Origin: Anaerolineae bacterium | GTDB lineage: Bacteria; Chloroflexota; Anaerolineae; Aggregatilineales; Phototrophicaceae | Assembly (NCBI GenBank): GCA_021296065.1 | Contig: JAGWBD010000030.1 | Coordinates: forward strand, 1 to 43,110 | Direction: 5' to 3' | Length of the DNA: 43,110 nucleotides | In this document: one piece after another, positions 33,300 through 40,676 of the stretch | Numbering within the stretch: the stretch's first letter is position 1 | Layout: each line of letters starts with the position of its first letter | Position numbers and translations under genes: made by a program | Notes under the pieces: model-generated | Database searches by the model: none | What the model was told of the DNA's origin: nothing | Seen by the model: the letters and a program-made list of their open reading frames with translations, nothing else

Positions 33300-34208
33300 T
33301 CAGGCGTGCCGGACGCCCTGCGTATTGAGTTTGATGACGTAGAGCGAGGTCGTGGCGGTGATGTAAAGGTGGTCGAAGTTCGGGCCGCCGAAGCAGCAGT
33401 TGGCAATCGGTTCGGGGACCAGAATCTTGCCCAGGCGCTCGCCGGCCTGGGTGTAGACCTGGATGCTGTCGGCCGAACTGGTGAACAGGTAGCCCTTGCG
33501 ATCGAATCGGAAACCATCCGGCAGGCCGGGGTTAATCTCGGCGAAGAGGCGGCCGTTGCTCAGTGAAACGCCATCGACGACGTCAAAGACGCGAATGTGG
33601 TGCGGGCCGTCGGGATCGTGGGATGCGCCGGTATCGGCCACGTAAAGGCGTTGGCCGTCCGGCGAAAAGGCGAGGCCGTTGGGCTTGACCATGTCGTCGA
33701 TGACGCGCGTGATGGCGCCGCTGGCGGGATCCAGGCGGTAGACGTGGCAGCCGTCCTGCTCGAAGGCGTTTTCGTGGCCCTCCTCGGTGCCGGGCAGGAT
33801 GCCGTAGGGCGGGTCGGTGAACCAGATGCTGTCATCCGGGCGCACCACCAGATCGTTGGGGGAGTTGAAGCGACTGCCCTGATAGCGATCGGCGAGCGTG
33901 ACGACGTTGCCATCTGTTTCCGTACGACTGACCCGGCGACCGCCGTGTTCGCAGGTGACGAGGCGCCCCTGGCGGTCCAGGGTGTTGCCATTACTGAAGT
34001 TGGAGGGCTGGCGGAAGGTCTCGACGCCACGGGCGGCCGACCAGCGCAACATGCGATTGTTGGGGATGTCGCTCCAGACCACACTGTAGTCCGGTAGCCA
34101 TACCGGCCCTTCCGCCCAGATGCAGCCATCCGCCAGGTGTTGCAGGCGCGAGTCCGGCAGGAGCAACGCCTTGAAACGCTCGTCAAAGACCTCGAATCCA
34201 CCTGTCAT
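33300..34208 (-). CDS. SMP-30/gluconolactonase/LRE family protein
   Basis: 302 residues from the ATG at 34208 (a TTG two codons upstream is possible); GGGAGAA lies upstream. It is a six-bladed beta-propeller of the SMP-30 family. Metal-binding residues are recognisable: E33 in WAEGPVWLPD, the Asn in SPNDLVV, the Asn in KPNGLAFSPDG and the Asp in LPDGFRFD. Members hydrolyse aldono-lactones or related esters. No signal peptide is present, so it is cytoplasmic. It lies 51 bases after the cystathionine gamma-synthase-like gene on the same strand, inside the gene string headed by the T-box. A sugar-lactone substrate is an inference. Confidence 0.9.
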   Translation of the reverse strand: MTGGFEVFDERFKALLLPDSRLQHLADGCIWAEGPVWLPDYSVVWSDIPNNRMLRWSAARGVETFRQPSNFSNGNTLDRQGRLVTCEHGGRRVSRTETDGNVVTLADRYQGSRFNSPNDLVVRPDDSIWFTDPPYGILPGTEEGHENAFEQDGCHVYRLDPASGAITRVIDDMVKPNGLAFSPDGQRLYVADTGASHDPDGPHHIRVFDVVDGVSLSNGRLFAEINPGLPDGFRFDRKGYLFTSSADSIQVYTQAGERLGKILVPEPIANCCFGGPNFDHLYITATTSLYVIKLNTQGVRHA

Positions 34209-34259
34209 GGTCAATTCTCCCCCGGGCCCGGTCAGGCCTCCGATAGTAGCGAATCCGCC

Positions 34260-35381
34260 TCAGCCCCGCAGGGCCTGGTCGAGGTCGGCGATCAGGTCGT
34301 CGACGTGCTCCAGGCCGACCGAGACGCGCAGCAGGTTGGGCGCCGTGCGGGTGACGCCCTTTTCCATCGAGGCCCGATGCTCGATGAGGCTGTGGGTGCC
34401 GCCGAAGCTGGTGGCGCGACGGAAGAGCTTTACCTTGCCGGTCATCGCCAGTGCCTCGTCGGCGCCGCCGCGTACGTGCAGCGAGAGCAGGCCGCCGTAG
34501 CCGCTCATCTGTTTGCAGGCCACGTCATGGGCCGGGTGGCTTTGCAGGCCGGGGTAGTTCACGCGCTCGACCGCCGGATGCTGCTCAAGAAATTGCGCGA
34601 TCTGCAGGGCGTTGTCGGCGTGGGCGCGGACGCGCAGCGGCAGGGTCTCGATGCCGCGCAGCGTCAGCCAGCACTCCAGCGGCGAGGGCACGGCACCGCC
34701 AACCTGCTGGATCTGCTGCAGGCGTTCGAAACGTTCGTCGACTTCCCCGGTGACGATGATGCCGCCCAGCACGTCGCTGTGGCCGCCGAGGTACTTGGTG
34801 GTGGCGTGCATGACGTAATCGGCGCCCAGTTGCAGCGGTTTTTGGAAAACGGGCGTGGCGATGGTGTTGTCACAGGCCACCATCGCGCCGGCGTCATGCG
34901 CAATGTCGCTGATTTTGCGGATGTCGCTGACCCCCAGTTCCGGGTTGGAGGGCGTCTCCAGCAACACCAGGCGCGTTTCGGGCCGCAGCGCGGCGGCGAC
35001 GTTTTGCGGCCGCGACATGTCGACAAAGGTGGTGACGATGCCCTGACGCGCCAGGATGTCGGTCATGATGATGCGTATGCCGTAGTAAAGCACGTCGGGC
35101 GCAACGACGTGGTCGCCCTGGCCGAGGGTCTGCAACAGGGCGTAGATGGCCGCCGAGCCAGAGGCGAAGGACGCGGCGTCATTGCCGCCTTCAAGCGCCG
35201 TGATGCGCGCCTCCAGCGCCAGGCGGTTGGGGTTGCCGAGGCGGCTGTAGACGTAGTCCAGCGGGTAGCTGCCGTCCGCGGCGCGCTCGTAGGTGGTCGA
35301 AAAGTGCACCGGCGCGACGATGGCGCCGCTGGCCGGATCGACGACGTGGCCGGCGTGAATGGCCTGGGTTTCGACGTTCAT
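34260..35381 (-). CDS. PLP-dependent trans-sulfuration enzyme (cystathionine gamma-synthase/lyase family)
   Basis: 373 residues, ATG start; AAAGGAAG lies in the 13-base gap after the pheT stop codon. Family motifs: YSRLGNPNR (phosphate-binding Tyr and Arg), FASGSAAIYALLQ, PSNPELGVSDI, ACDNTIATPVFQKPLQLGADYV and the PLP lysine K196 in HATTKYLGGHSD. Such enzymes make or cleave cystathionine, or act as methionine gamma-lyase or O-acetylhomoserine sulfhydrylase; the sequence does not fix which. It follows pheT directly and is probably on the same transcript, so it may respond to phenylalanine starvation through the T-box (inference). Confidence 0.92.
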   Translation of the reverse strand: MNVETQAIHAGHVVDPASGAIVAPVHFSTTYERAADGSYPLDYVYSRLGNPNRLALEARITALEGGNDAASFASGSAAIYALLQTLGQGDHVVAPDVLYYGIRIIMTDILARQGIVTTFVDMSRPQNVAAALRPETRLVLLETPSNPELGVSDIRKISDIAHDAGAMVACDNTIATPVFQKPLQLGADYVMHATTKYLGGHSDVLGGIIVTGEVDERFERLQQIQQVGGAVPSPLECWLTLRGIETLPLRVRAHADNALQIAQFLEQHPAVERVNYPGLQSHPAHDVACKQMSGYGGLLSLHVRGGADEALAMTGKVKLFRRATSFGGTHSLIEHRASMEKGVTRTAPNLLRVSVGLEHVDDLIADLDQALRG

Positions 35382-35394
35382 GACGGACTTCCTT

Positions 35395-37950
35395 TCAGGC
35401 GCGCAGGGTCGCGCCCAGTTGACTTTCGGCCGCGCGCACGATTTTGCGGTGCACCTTCGCCACCTCGCGGTCGGTCAGGGTGCGGGCGTCGGTCTGGTAA
35501 ACGAGGTTGAAGGCCAGGCTCTTGTGGCCGGGCGGAACGGGATCGCCGGTGTAGACGTCGAAGAGACGCAGGTCTTGCAGCAGATCGCCACCGGCGCGAC
35601 GCAGGACCTTCTCAACATCCGCCGCCGGTACCTCCTCGCGCAGCACCAGCGCGATGTCCTGGTAGACGGGCGGGGTGTGCGGCAATGCCTGCAGGGGATA
35701 GCTGCGCCAGTTGCTGCGTTCCAGCAGGCGCTCCAGGTCCAGTTCGGCCACCAGCACCGGCGCGTCGCCCAGGTCGAAGGCCTGCGCCACCATGGGGTGC
35801 AACTCGCCGGCGTGTCCGAGTACCTCGTCGTCGCTGTGGATCGCCGCCGAACGGCCGGGATGCAGGCTGGCGTGCTCGCCGGGGCTCCAGACAACCCCGG
35901 GGACGTTGAATCTCGCCAGCAGCCGGTCCAGCAGGCCCTTGAGATCAAAGAAGTCCAGTTGGGCGGCGTCGGCGGCGCCCTGCCAGTTCGGCAATCGACG
36001 GCGGCCGGTCATGAGCAGGGCCAGACGCCGCGGCTCCTGCGGCAGCTCCTCGTCCGCCCGGGGCAGATAGACCTGACCGATTTCGAAGACCTGCTGCGTC
36101 TCGCGCCAGCGCGCGTTGGCGGCGGCGCTGTCCAGCAGTTGTGTGAGCAGGGTATGGCGCAGCACGCGTTTTTCCGGCGCGACGGGGTTGAGCAGTTCGA
36201 CGTAGGGCTTCGAGTGGTATCCCGGGCGGTCGTCAGGGGTCAGCAGGGCCTCGCGTTCCGGCGAACTGAAGCGGTGGCTGATGTTTTCGCGCAGACCAAG
36301 GGTCGCCAGCAGGTCGCGCAGCAACTCCTCGTGCTCCAGCGTCATGTCCGCGTGCAGGGGCGGCAATTCATCGTCGATCATGCTGTCCGGAATGCGGTCA
36401 TAGCCATAAATGCGCGCAAGTTCCTCAATCAGGTCGGCCTGGCCGGTGACGGTTTCGGCGCTGATGTCGAGGCGGTGTTGCGGCACTGTCGCCTCCAGCC
36501 GGTCCGCTTCCACGTTGACCTTGAATTCGAGGCGGCGCAGGATTTCGGCGGCTGCGTGCGCGCTGAAGGCCACGCCCATGATCCGCTGAATTTCGGCCAC
36601 CGGCAGGGTCACGCGAACAGGGTCCGGCGGCAGGGGATAGGCGTCGATGATGCCGGCGGCGACCCTGCCACCGCCGTGGCGGCGCATCAATTCGATGCCG
36701 CGCCGGACCCCCTGTGCCGCGACAGCCGGGTGCACGCCGCGGCTGAAGCGAACGCCGGCGTCGGTGATGACCTTTTGGGACTGCATCGTGCGGCGGATGT
36801 TGACGGGGTTCCAGTTGGCGGCCTCGAGCAGCACGTTGTGGGTATTGTCATCGATTTCAGTGTCCGCGCCACCGATGACGCCGCCCAGACTGAGAATGCC
36901 GGCGGAATCCAGAAGAATGATGTCGTGAGGCTCCAGTTTGCGCTGCGTGCCTTCCAGCGTGGTCAGGGTCTCACCGGGTTGCGCGCGGCGCGTCGTGATT
37001 GTGGGCACAGCGCCGTCGGCGCGCGCCAGCAACTTGTCGAAATCGAAGGCGTGCAGGGGCTGGCCCAGCTCAAAGGTGATGTAGTTGGTCACGTCGACAA
37101 TGTTGTTGATGGGTCGCTGTCCCACCAGACGCAGACGTTGCTGCAACCACCAGGGCGAGGGCCCGACCTGCGTGTCTCGTAACAGGGCCAGGGTGAAACG
37201 GGGGTTTATCGCCGGCTCCTCGATGCGGATGACGGCCTGACCCTCGATTGGAGGGCCCTCGGCCAGGACCTTCGCAGCGGGCACACGCAGCGGCTTGTCC
37301 AGCAGGGCGGCGACCTCGCGCGCGACGCCGAGGATGCTGAAGCAGCGCGCCAGGTTGGGCGTCAATTCGATGTCGAACACGACGTCGCCAAGGACGTCCT
37401 GCAGGGGCGTCCCGGGGCGAAAGCTGCCGTCGTCCTCCAGCAGCAGGATGCCCTCGTGCTCGTCGGACAGGCCCAGTTCCTTTTCGGAGCAGACCATGCT
37501 GCGGTTGGGGATGCCGCGCAGGGCGCGTTCCTTCAGTCGCAGGCGCTTTGGCGTTTCGCTGTGGCCGTCCCACAATTCGGCGCCTTCCATGGCGAAGGGC
37601 GCCCACAGGGGCGGATCGAGCGGGCCGGCGTCCTTGTACCCAAACAGGTTGCTGGCGCCGGTGACGCACTGCTCCAGGGCCTCGCCGCCATAGTCCACCA
37701 TGGCGAGTACGAGACGGTCGGCATTGGGGTGGGCGCGCACTTCGCGGATAGCGCCCAGCAGCACCTTGTCGCGGTCCCAGACCAGGTGGTCCGAGGGCGG
37801 CCAGCGCACGCCCTCGACCGCGCCCTGGGGCACGCCAAGATAGTTGATGGCGGCGACCTCAAGGCCGGCCAGGGTCAGGCGTTCGGCCAGCCATTCAGCC
37901 GGCACGTCGACGTCGACCAGGTCGCGCAGCCAGGAAAGGGGGACCAGCAT
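35395..37950 (-). CDS. pheT: Phenylalanine-tRNA ligase beta subunit
   Basis: 851 residues, ATG start with a strong AAGGAGAAAT upstream. Domain order is that of bacterial PheT: N-terminal MLVPLSWLRDLVDV, an EMAP/OB-type tRNA-binding domain at about residues 45-160 (AIREVRAHPNADRLVLAMVDYG), the B3/B4 editing domain, the B5 domain and the catalytic-like core, and a C-terminal FDX-ACB anticodon-binding domain from about residue 755 (TPPVYQDIALVL, then KSLAFNLVYQTDARTLTDREV). It pairs with PheS as a heterotetramer that charges tRNA-Phe. Unusually it is separated from pheS by a 129-residue ion-channel gene; the gap to that gene is 55 bases. Confidence 0.97.
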   Translation of the reverse strand: MLVPLSWLRDLVDVDVPAEWLAERLTLAGLEVAAINYLGVPQGAVEGVRWPPSDHLVWDRDKVLLGAIREVRAHPNADRLVLAMVDYGGEALEQCVTGASNLFGYKDAGPLDPPLWAPFAMEGAELWDGHSETPKRLRLKERALRGIPNRSMVCSEKELGLSDEHEGILLLEDDGSFRPGTPLQDVLGDVVFDIELTPNLARCFSILGVAREVAALLDKPLRVPAAKVLAEGPPIEGQAVIRIEEPAINPRFTLALLRDTQVGPSPWWLQQRLRLVGQRPINNIVDVTNYITFELGQPLHAFDFDKLLARADGAVPTITTRRAQPGETLTTLEGTQRKLEPHDIILLDSAGILSLGGVIGGADTEIDDNTHNVLLEAANWNPVNIRRTMQSQKVITDAGVRFSRGVHPAVAAQGVRRGIELMRRHGGGRVAAGIIDAYPLPPDPVRVTLPVAEIQRIMGVAFSAHAAAEILRRLEFKVNVEADRLEATVPQHRLDISAETVTGQADLIEELARIYGYDRIPDSMIDDELPPLHADMTLEHEELLRDLLATLGLRENISHRFSSPEREALLTPDDRPGYHSKPYVELLNPVAPEKRVLRHTLLTQLLDSAAANARWRETQQVFEIGQVYLPRADEELPQEPRRLALLMTGRRRLPNWQGAADAAQLDFFDLKGLLDRLLARFNVPGVVWSPGEHASLHPGRSAAIHSDDEVLGHAGELHPMVAQAFDLGDAPVLVAELDLERLLERSNWRSYPLQALPHTPPVYQDIALVLREEVPAADVEKVLRRAGGDLLQDLRLFDVYTGDPVPPGHKSLAFNLVYQTDARTLTDREVAKVHRKIVRAAESQLGATLRA

Positions 37951-38005
37951 GATTTCTCCTTACTCAGTCATCTTGCAGCGGCAGTCAGAAGGCAATTCTG
38001 AGGCA

Positions 38006-38395
38006 TCAGCCATCCTCCGGGGGCGGTCGGCGCAGCAGGCCCGCCGCGCCGGGCAGCGGTGGGTCGATTGGGCGCGCATCGGCGATGAGCGCCGCGAAAC
38101 TGCCGATGATGCCGAGGCCGACGAAGACATAGAACATGGTAAAGAGTTTGGCGGCGTCGCTCTGCGGGACGAGGTCGCCATAACCCACGGTCGTCAGGGT
38201 GATGACGGTGAAGTAGAAGGCATCCAGCCAGCGCCAGCCTTCGACCGCGCGGTAGAACGCGGCGCCGAGGACGATGATGAACAGGGTGGCGTAGACCAGA
38301 CCGCGGGTGCGCGGCTCTTGCAGCGCCCGCCAGGCGGCGCGACGCACGTGGGCGGACATCAACCAGATGGCGAAGAGTATCGGAATGGCGGGCAT
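38006..38395 (-). CDS. Two-TM potassium channel-like protein
   Basis: 129 residues from the ATG at 38395, which has AGGAGG five bases upstream; the longer open frame to 38542 overlaps pheS. Two membrane segments (about residues 32-48 and 84-105) flank a pore loop with the potassium selectivity filter T-T-V-G-Y-G-D (residues 68-74). This is the Ion_trans_2/Kcs-type minimal pore. The short N-terminus has another hydrophobic stretch (residues 2-15). No RCK/TrkA-N regulatory domain follows; the C-terminus ends about 25 residues after the last helix. It sits between pheS (32-base gap) and pheT (55-base gap), cotranscribed. Confidence 0.9.
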   Translation of the reverse strand: MPAIPILFAIWLMSAHVRRAAWRALQEPRTRGLVYATLFIIVLGAAFYRAVEGWRWLDAFYFTVITLTTVGYGDLVPQSDAAKLFTMFYVFVGLGIIGSFAALIADARPIDPPLPGAAGLLRRPPPEDG

Positions 38396-38427
38396 GGCGG
38401 CCTCCTGCCTGTGACCGAAATGAGGGA

Positions 38428-39462
38428 TCAGAACTGCTCGAGGAAACGCAGGTCGTTGCCCCAGAAGTAACGAATGTCGTGGATGTCGTGGCGCAACATG
38501 GCGCTGCGTTCCGGCCCCATACCGAAGGCGAAACCGCTCCACAGGGCCGGGTCGTAGCCGCCGTTGCGCAGCACGACGGGGTGCACCATGCCGCTGCCGG
38601 CGATCTCCAGCCAGCCGCTGTACTTGCAGACGCGGCAGCCGGAGCCGTCACAGAGGAAGCACTCGACGTCGATCTCCATGCTGGGCTCGGTGAAGGGAAA
38701 ATAGGAGGCGCGGTAACGCACGCGCGCGTTTTCGCCGAACATGCGGCGGGCGAAGGCCGCGACCGTGCCCTTCAGGTCGGTCATGCGGATGCCGCGCCCG
38801 ACCGCCAGGCCTTCCACCTGGTGAAACTGCACTTCACTGCGCGCGGTGATCTGTTCGTAGCGATAGCACATGCCGGGCAGGATCACGCGAATCGGGCGCG
38901 TGCCATTGGCGCCGAGGTCGCGCATGGCGCGGATCTGACCTGGCGAGGTATGGGTGCGCAGGATCACGCCGGGCGTGGTCGTATAGAAAGAGTCCTGCAT
39001 GTCGCGCGCCGGGTGGTGAGGCGGAAAGTTGAGGTACTGGAAGTTGAATTCGTCGGTTTCGACGTCCCGACTGCGATAGACCTGGAATCCCATTTCCCCC
39101 CAGATGCGGGCGAATTCGCGCAGGATGCGGGTGGAGGGGTGCAGGCCGCCGGGCTGGCGACGCCGGCCAGGCAGGGTGACGTCGATCGCCCCGCTTTCGA
39201 GGTCCTGCGCCATTTCGGCGTTGCGGATAGCCTCCGCGCGTTCCCCGTGCGCCGCGGTGAGCAGTTGACGTATCTCGTTGGCGCGCTTGCCCCAGGCGGC
39301 CCGTGCTTCCTGCGGCAACTGGCCGGTGGCGCGCAGGCTGGCGGTGATGGCGCCGCGGCGCCCCAGCCAGGCGCTCTGCCAGGCAGCCAGCGCTTCGCTG
39401 CTCTTGCTGGCGGCGAGGGCCTGCAGGGCGTCGGCGTACTGCGCTTCAAGCGTTTCAAGCAT
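38428..39462 (-). CDS. pheS: Phenylalanine-tRNA ligase alpha subunit
   Basis: 344 residues from the ATG at 39462 (GGAGAAA upstream); the frame extends to 39519 only through leader sequence. The N-terminal coiled-coil region (about residues 1-90, which contacts the tRNA) is followed by the class II catalytic core: motif 2 around VILPGMCYRYEQITARSEVQFHQVEG and motif 3 at GFAFGMGPERSAMLRHDI. The stretch with four Cys residues around CFLCDGSGCRVCKYSGW is seen in a subset of PheS. It forms the (alpha-beta)2 enzyme with pheT. Transcription is predicted to be governed by the T-box leader directly upstream. Confidence 0.97.
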   Translation of the reverse strand: MLETLEAQYADALQALAASKSSEALAAWQSAWLGRRGAITASLRATGQLPQEARAAWGKRANEIRQLLTAAHGERAEAIRNAEMAQDLESGAIDVTLPGRRRQPGGLHPSTRILREFARIWGEMGFQVYRSRDVETDEFNFQYLNFPPHHPARDMQDSFYTTTPGVILRTHTSPGQIRAMRDLGANGTRPIRVILPGMCYRYEQITARSEVQFHQVEGLAVGRGIRMTDLKGTVAAFARRMFGENARVRYRASYFPFTEPSMEIDVECFLCDGSGCRVCKYSGWLEIAGSGMVHPVVLRNGGYDPALWSGFAFGMGPERSAMLRHDIHDIRYFWGNDLRFLEQF

Positions 39463-39517
39463 GGTTTCTCCGGTCCTCCTGCGGTTGGTCGCCAGTTGAC
39501 ATCCTGTGGCGGAAAAC

Positions 39518-39544
39518 AAAAAACCCCCGTCCCGGTCAGGGACG
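39518..39544 (-). terminator. T-box terminator hairpin upstream of pheS
   Basis: On the minus strand the stem CGTCCC/GGGACG (39528-39533 and 39539-39544, loop of 5) is followed by GGGGG and a run of six T (39518-39523). It lies 56 bases before the pheS ATG and is the terminator alternative of the T-box. Confidence 0.8.
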
Positions 39545-39785
39545 AGAGTCTGCCTCCCGCGGTACCACCCTGGTTGGCCGCAATTGCGGCCCGCTTGGCA
39601 TGCCTGGTAACGCCGGCGGGCGGATCAGGCTAGTGACCCCGATGGCGGGGCGTTCCCCTGTCAGCTCGGGAGGGAATTCCGCGGCTGTGCGTCTGCCCGG
39701 GCTTGCAGTCAGGACCCTGGCTCCCTGAAGACGCCTGCGCCACGGACTGTCTCCGTCGTGGCCGTTGCGCGCCAGTATGCCGCCC
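39518..39785 (-). ncRNA. T-box leader (tRNA-Phe-sensing) controlling pheS and downstream genes
   Basis: On the minus strand, positions 39571-39558 read AGGGTGGTACCGCG, the conserved T-box/antiterminator sequence that pairs with the tRNA acceptor end. It is preceded by a hairpin (GGCCGCAATTGCGGCC) and followed by the terminator with a T-run. A stem-I candidate has GCGTCT pairing with AGACGC. A TTC (Phe) triplet in GGAATTCCC at 39676-39674 is a plausible specifier codon for tRNA-Phe, which I infer from position and identity; I did not fold the RNA. In such leaders uncharged tRNA stabilises the antiterminator so that transcription continues. A -10-like TACATT at 39800-39795 would start the transcript near 39788; no good -35 is seen. 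Confidence 0.88.
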
Positions 39786-39960
39786 GCGAGGCGTAATGTA
39801 AAGCGTCAGTCGCGGTCATTGCGCAGCCGTGAAGTGGACACCTGTTTGCCGGTTGGGGCAGGCCAGGTGGCCGAAAACCGGTCGCGGTCAGTGCCGCTGT
39901 GAAGGAAAGTGCGTGTCACAGGCGATCGCAACGTCCGTTGGTAAACCTTCGCAAAAGTTG

Positions 39961-39988
39961 TTGAAGGCATCCAGCGATTGTGTAAAAT
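39961..39988 (+). promoter_or_regulatory. Candidate promoter of the HNH gene
   Basis: TTGAAG (39961-39966) is followed by 16 bases and TAAAAT (39983-39988). The ATG follows at 40029. The match is moderate. Confidence 0.4.
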
Positions 39989-40028
39989 TCTGATGAATGC
40001 GATCAACCTGTAGCGGAGCGCGTGTGGC

Positions 40029-40562
40029 ATGATCAGCGGACGGGTACTCTTGCTCAATGGCAGCAGTTGGGAGCCGCTGGCCGTCATCACTGTGCCGCGC
40101 GCCATGAACCTGTTGCTGGCCGGCAAGGCCTTCACCGTGGAAGAGAGCGGCCGTTTCCTGCGCACGGTGAGCCGGCGCTTCGCCGTGCCGTCGGTCATTG
40201 CCTTGCGCACTTTCATCAACGTGCCGCGGCGCCGCGCCACCTGGAGCCGCAAGGGCGTGATGATCCGCGACAACTACACCTGCATTTACTGCGGCGTGCG
40301 CCCGGGCAAGCTGCAGCGGGGCAAGGTACTGGTGCGCAGCGACCTGACCATCGACCACATCCTGCCGCGTTCGCGCGGCGGGCGCGACCAGTGGACCAAC
40401 ACGGCCTGCGCCTGCACGGCCTGCAATCACCGCAAGGGCGACCGTCTGCCGCACGAGGCCGGCATGAGGCTGCGCAGCGAGCCGCGCACGCCGCGTACCA
40501 GCTACCTGGTCATCGCCGTCGGCAGCGGCCAGGATTCCTGGAAGCAGTACATCGAGTTCTAA
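40029..40562 (+). CDS. HNH endonuclease
   Basis: 177 residues, ATG start. The N-terminal 75 residues (MISGRVLLLNGSSWEPLAVITVPRAMNLLLAGKAF...) are typical of the stand-alone HNH family found next to housekeeping genes in cyanobacteria and chloroflexi. The catalytic motif begins at CIYCG (C85, C88), has IDHILPRSRGG (D109-H110), N124 and a second zinc pair C129/C132 (ACTACNHRKGDR). Such proteins are nucleases or nicking enzymes of mostly unknown substrate. No partner methylase is nearby, so a restriction role is not supported. It stands alone, divergent from the T-box. Confidence 0.9.
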   Translation: MISGRVLLLNGSSWEPLAVITVPRAMNLLLAGKAFTVEESGRFLRTVSRRFAVPSVIALRTFINVPRRRATWSRKGVMIRDNYTCIYCGVRPGKLQRGKVLVRSDLTIDHILPRSRGGRDQWTNTACACTACNHRKGDRLPHEAGMRLRSEPRTPRTSYLVIAVGSGQDSWKQYIEF

Positions 40563-40565
40563 GCA

Positions 40566-40591
40566 GGCATGCCGTCGCCTGGCGGCATGCC
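40566..40591 (+). other. Hairpin after the HNH gene
   Basis: GGCATGCCG (40566-40574) and CGGCATGCC (40583-40591) form a perfect 9-bp stem with an 8-base loop, four bases after the HNH stop codon. There is no T-run, so it may be a weak terminator or an mRNA end stabiliser. Confidence 0.5.
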
Positions 40592-40602
40592 CGGCATGCA
40601 CT

Positions 40603-40633
40603 TGCACAGCGCGTTATTTGCGCGTGCTGTGCA
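40603..40633. promoter_or_regulatory. Imperfect palindrome overlapping the binding-protein promoter
   Basis: TGCACAGC (40603-40610) and GCTGTGCA (40626-40633) form an inverted repeat, extended inside by GCG/CGC with a 2-base bulge. It overlaps the -35 region of the promoter for the gene at 40677, so it could be an operator or a 5' hairpin. Confidence 0.4.
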
Positions 40634-40645
40634 GCGCGCTAGAAT
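40618..40645 (+). promoter_or_regulatory. Candidate promoter of the family-5 binding-protein gene
   Basis: TTGCGC (40618-40623) is followed by 16 bases and TAGAAT (40640-40645). The ATG is at 40677 with GGAGG upstream. Confidence 0.4.
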
Positions 40646-40676
40646 CACTGTCACTCATATTATTCGGAGGCCAGAC

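Noticed and set aside
35359-37182. 607-residue open frame on the plus strand
   Set aside because: Antisense to pheT, whose domain order is complete; no motif of its own.
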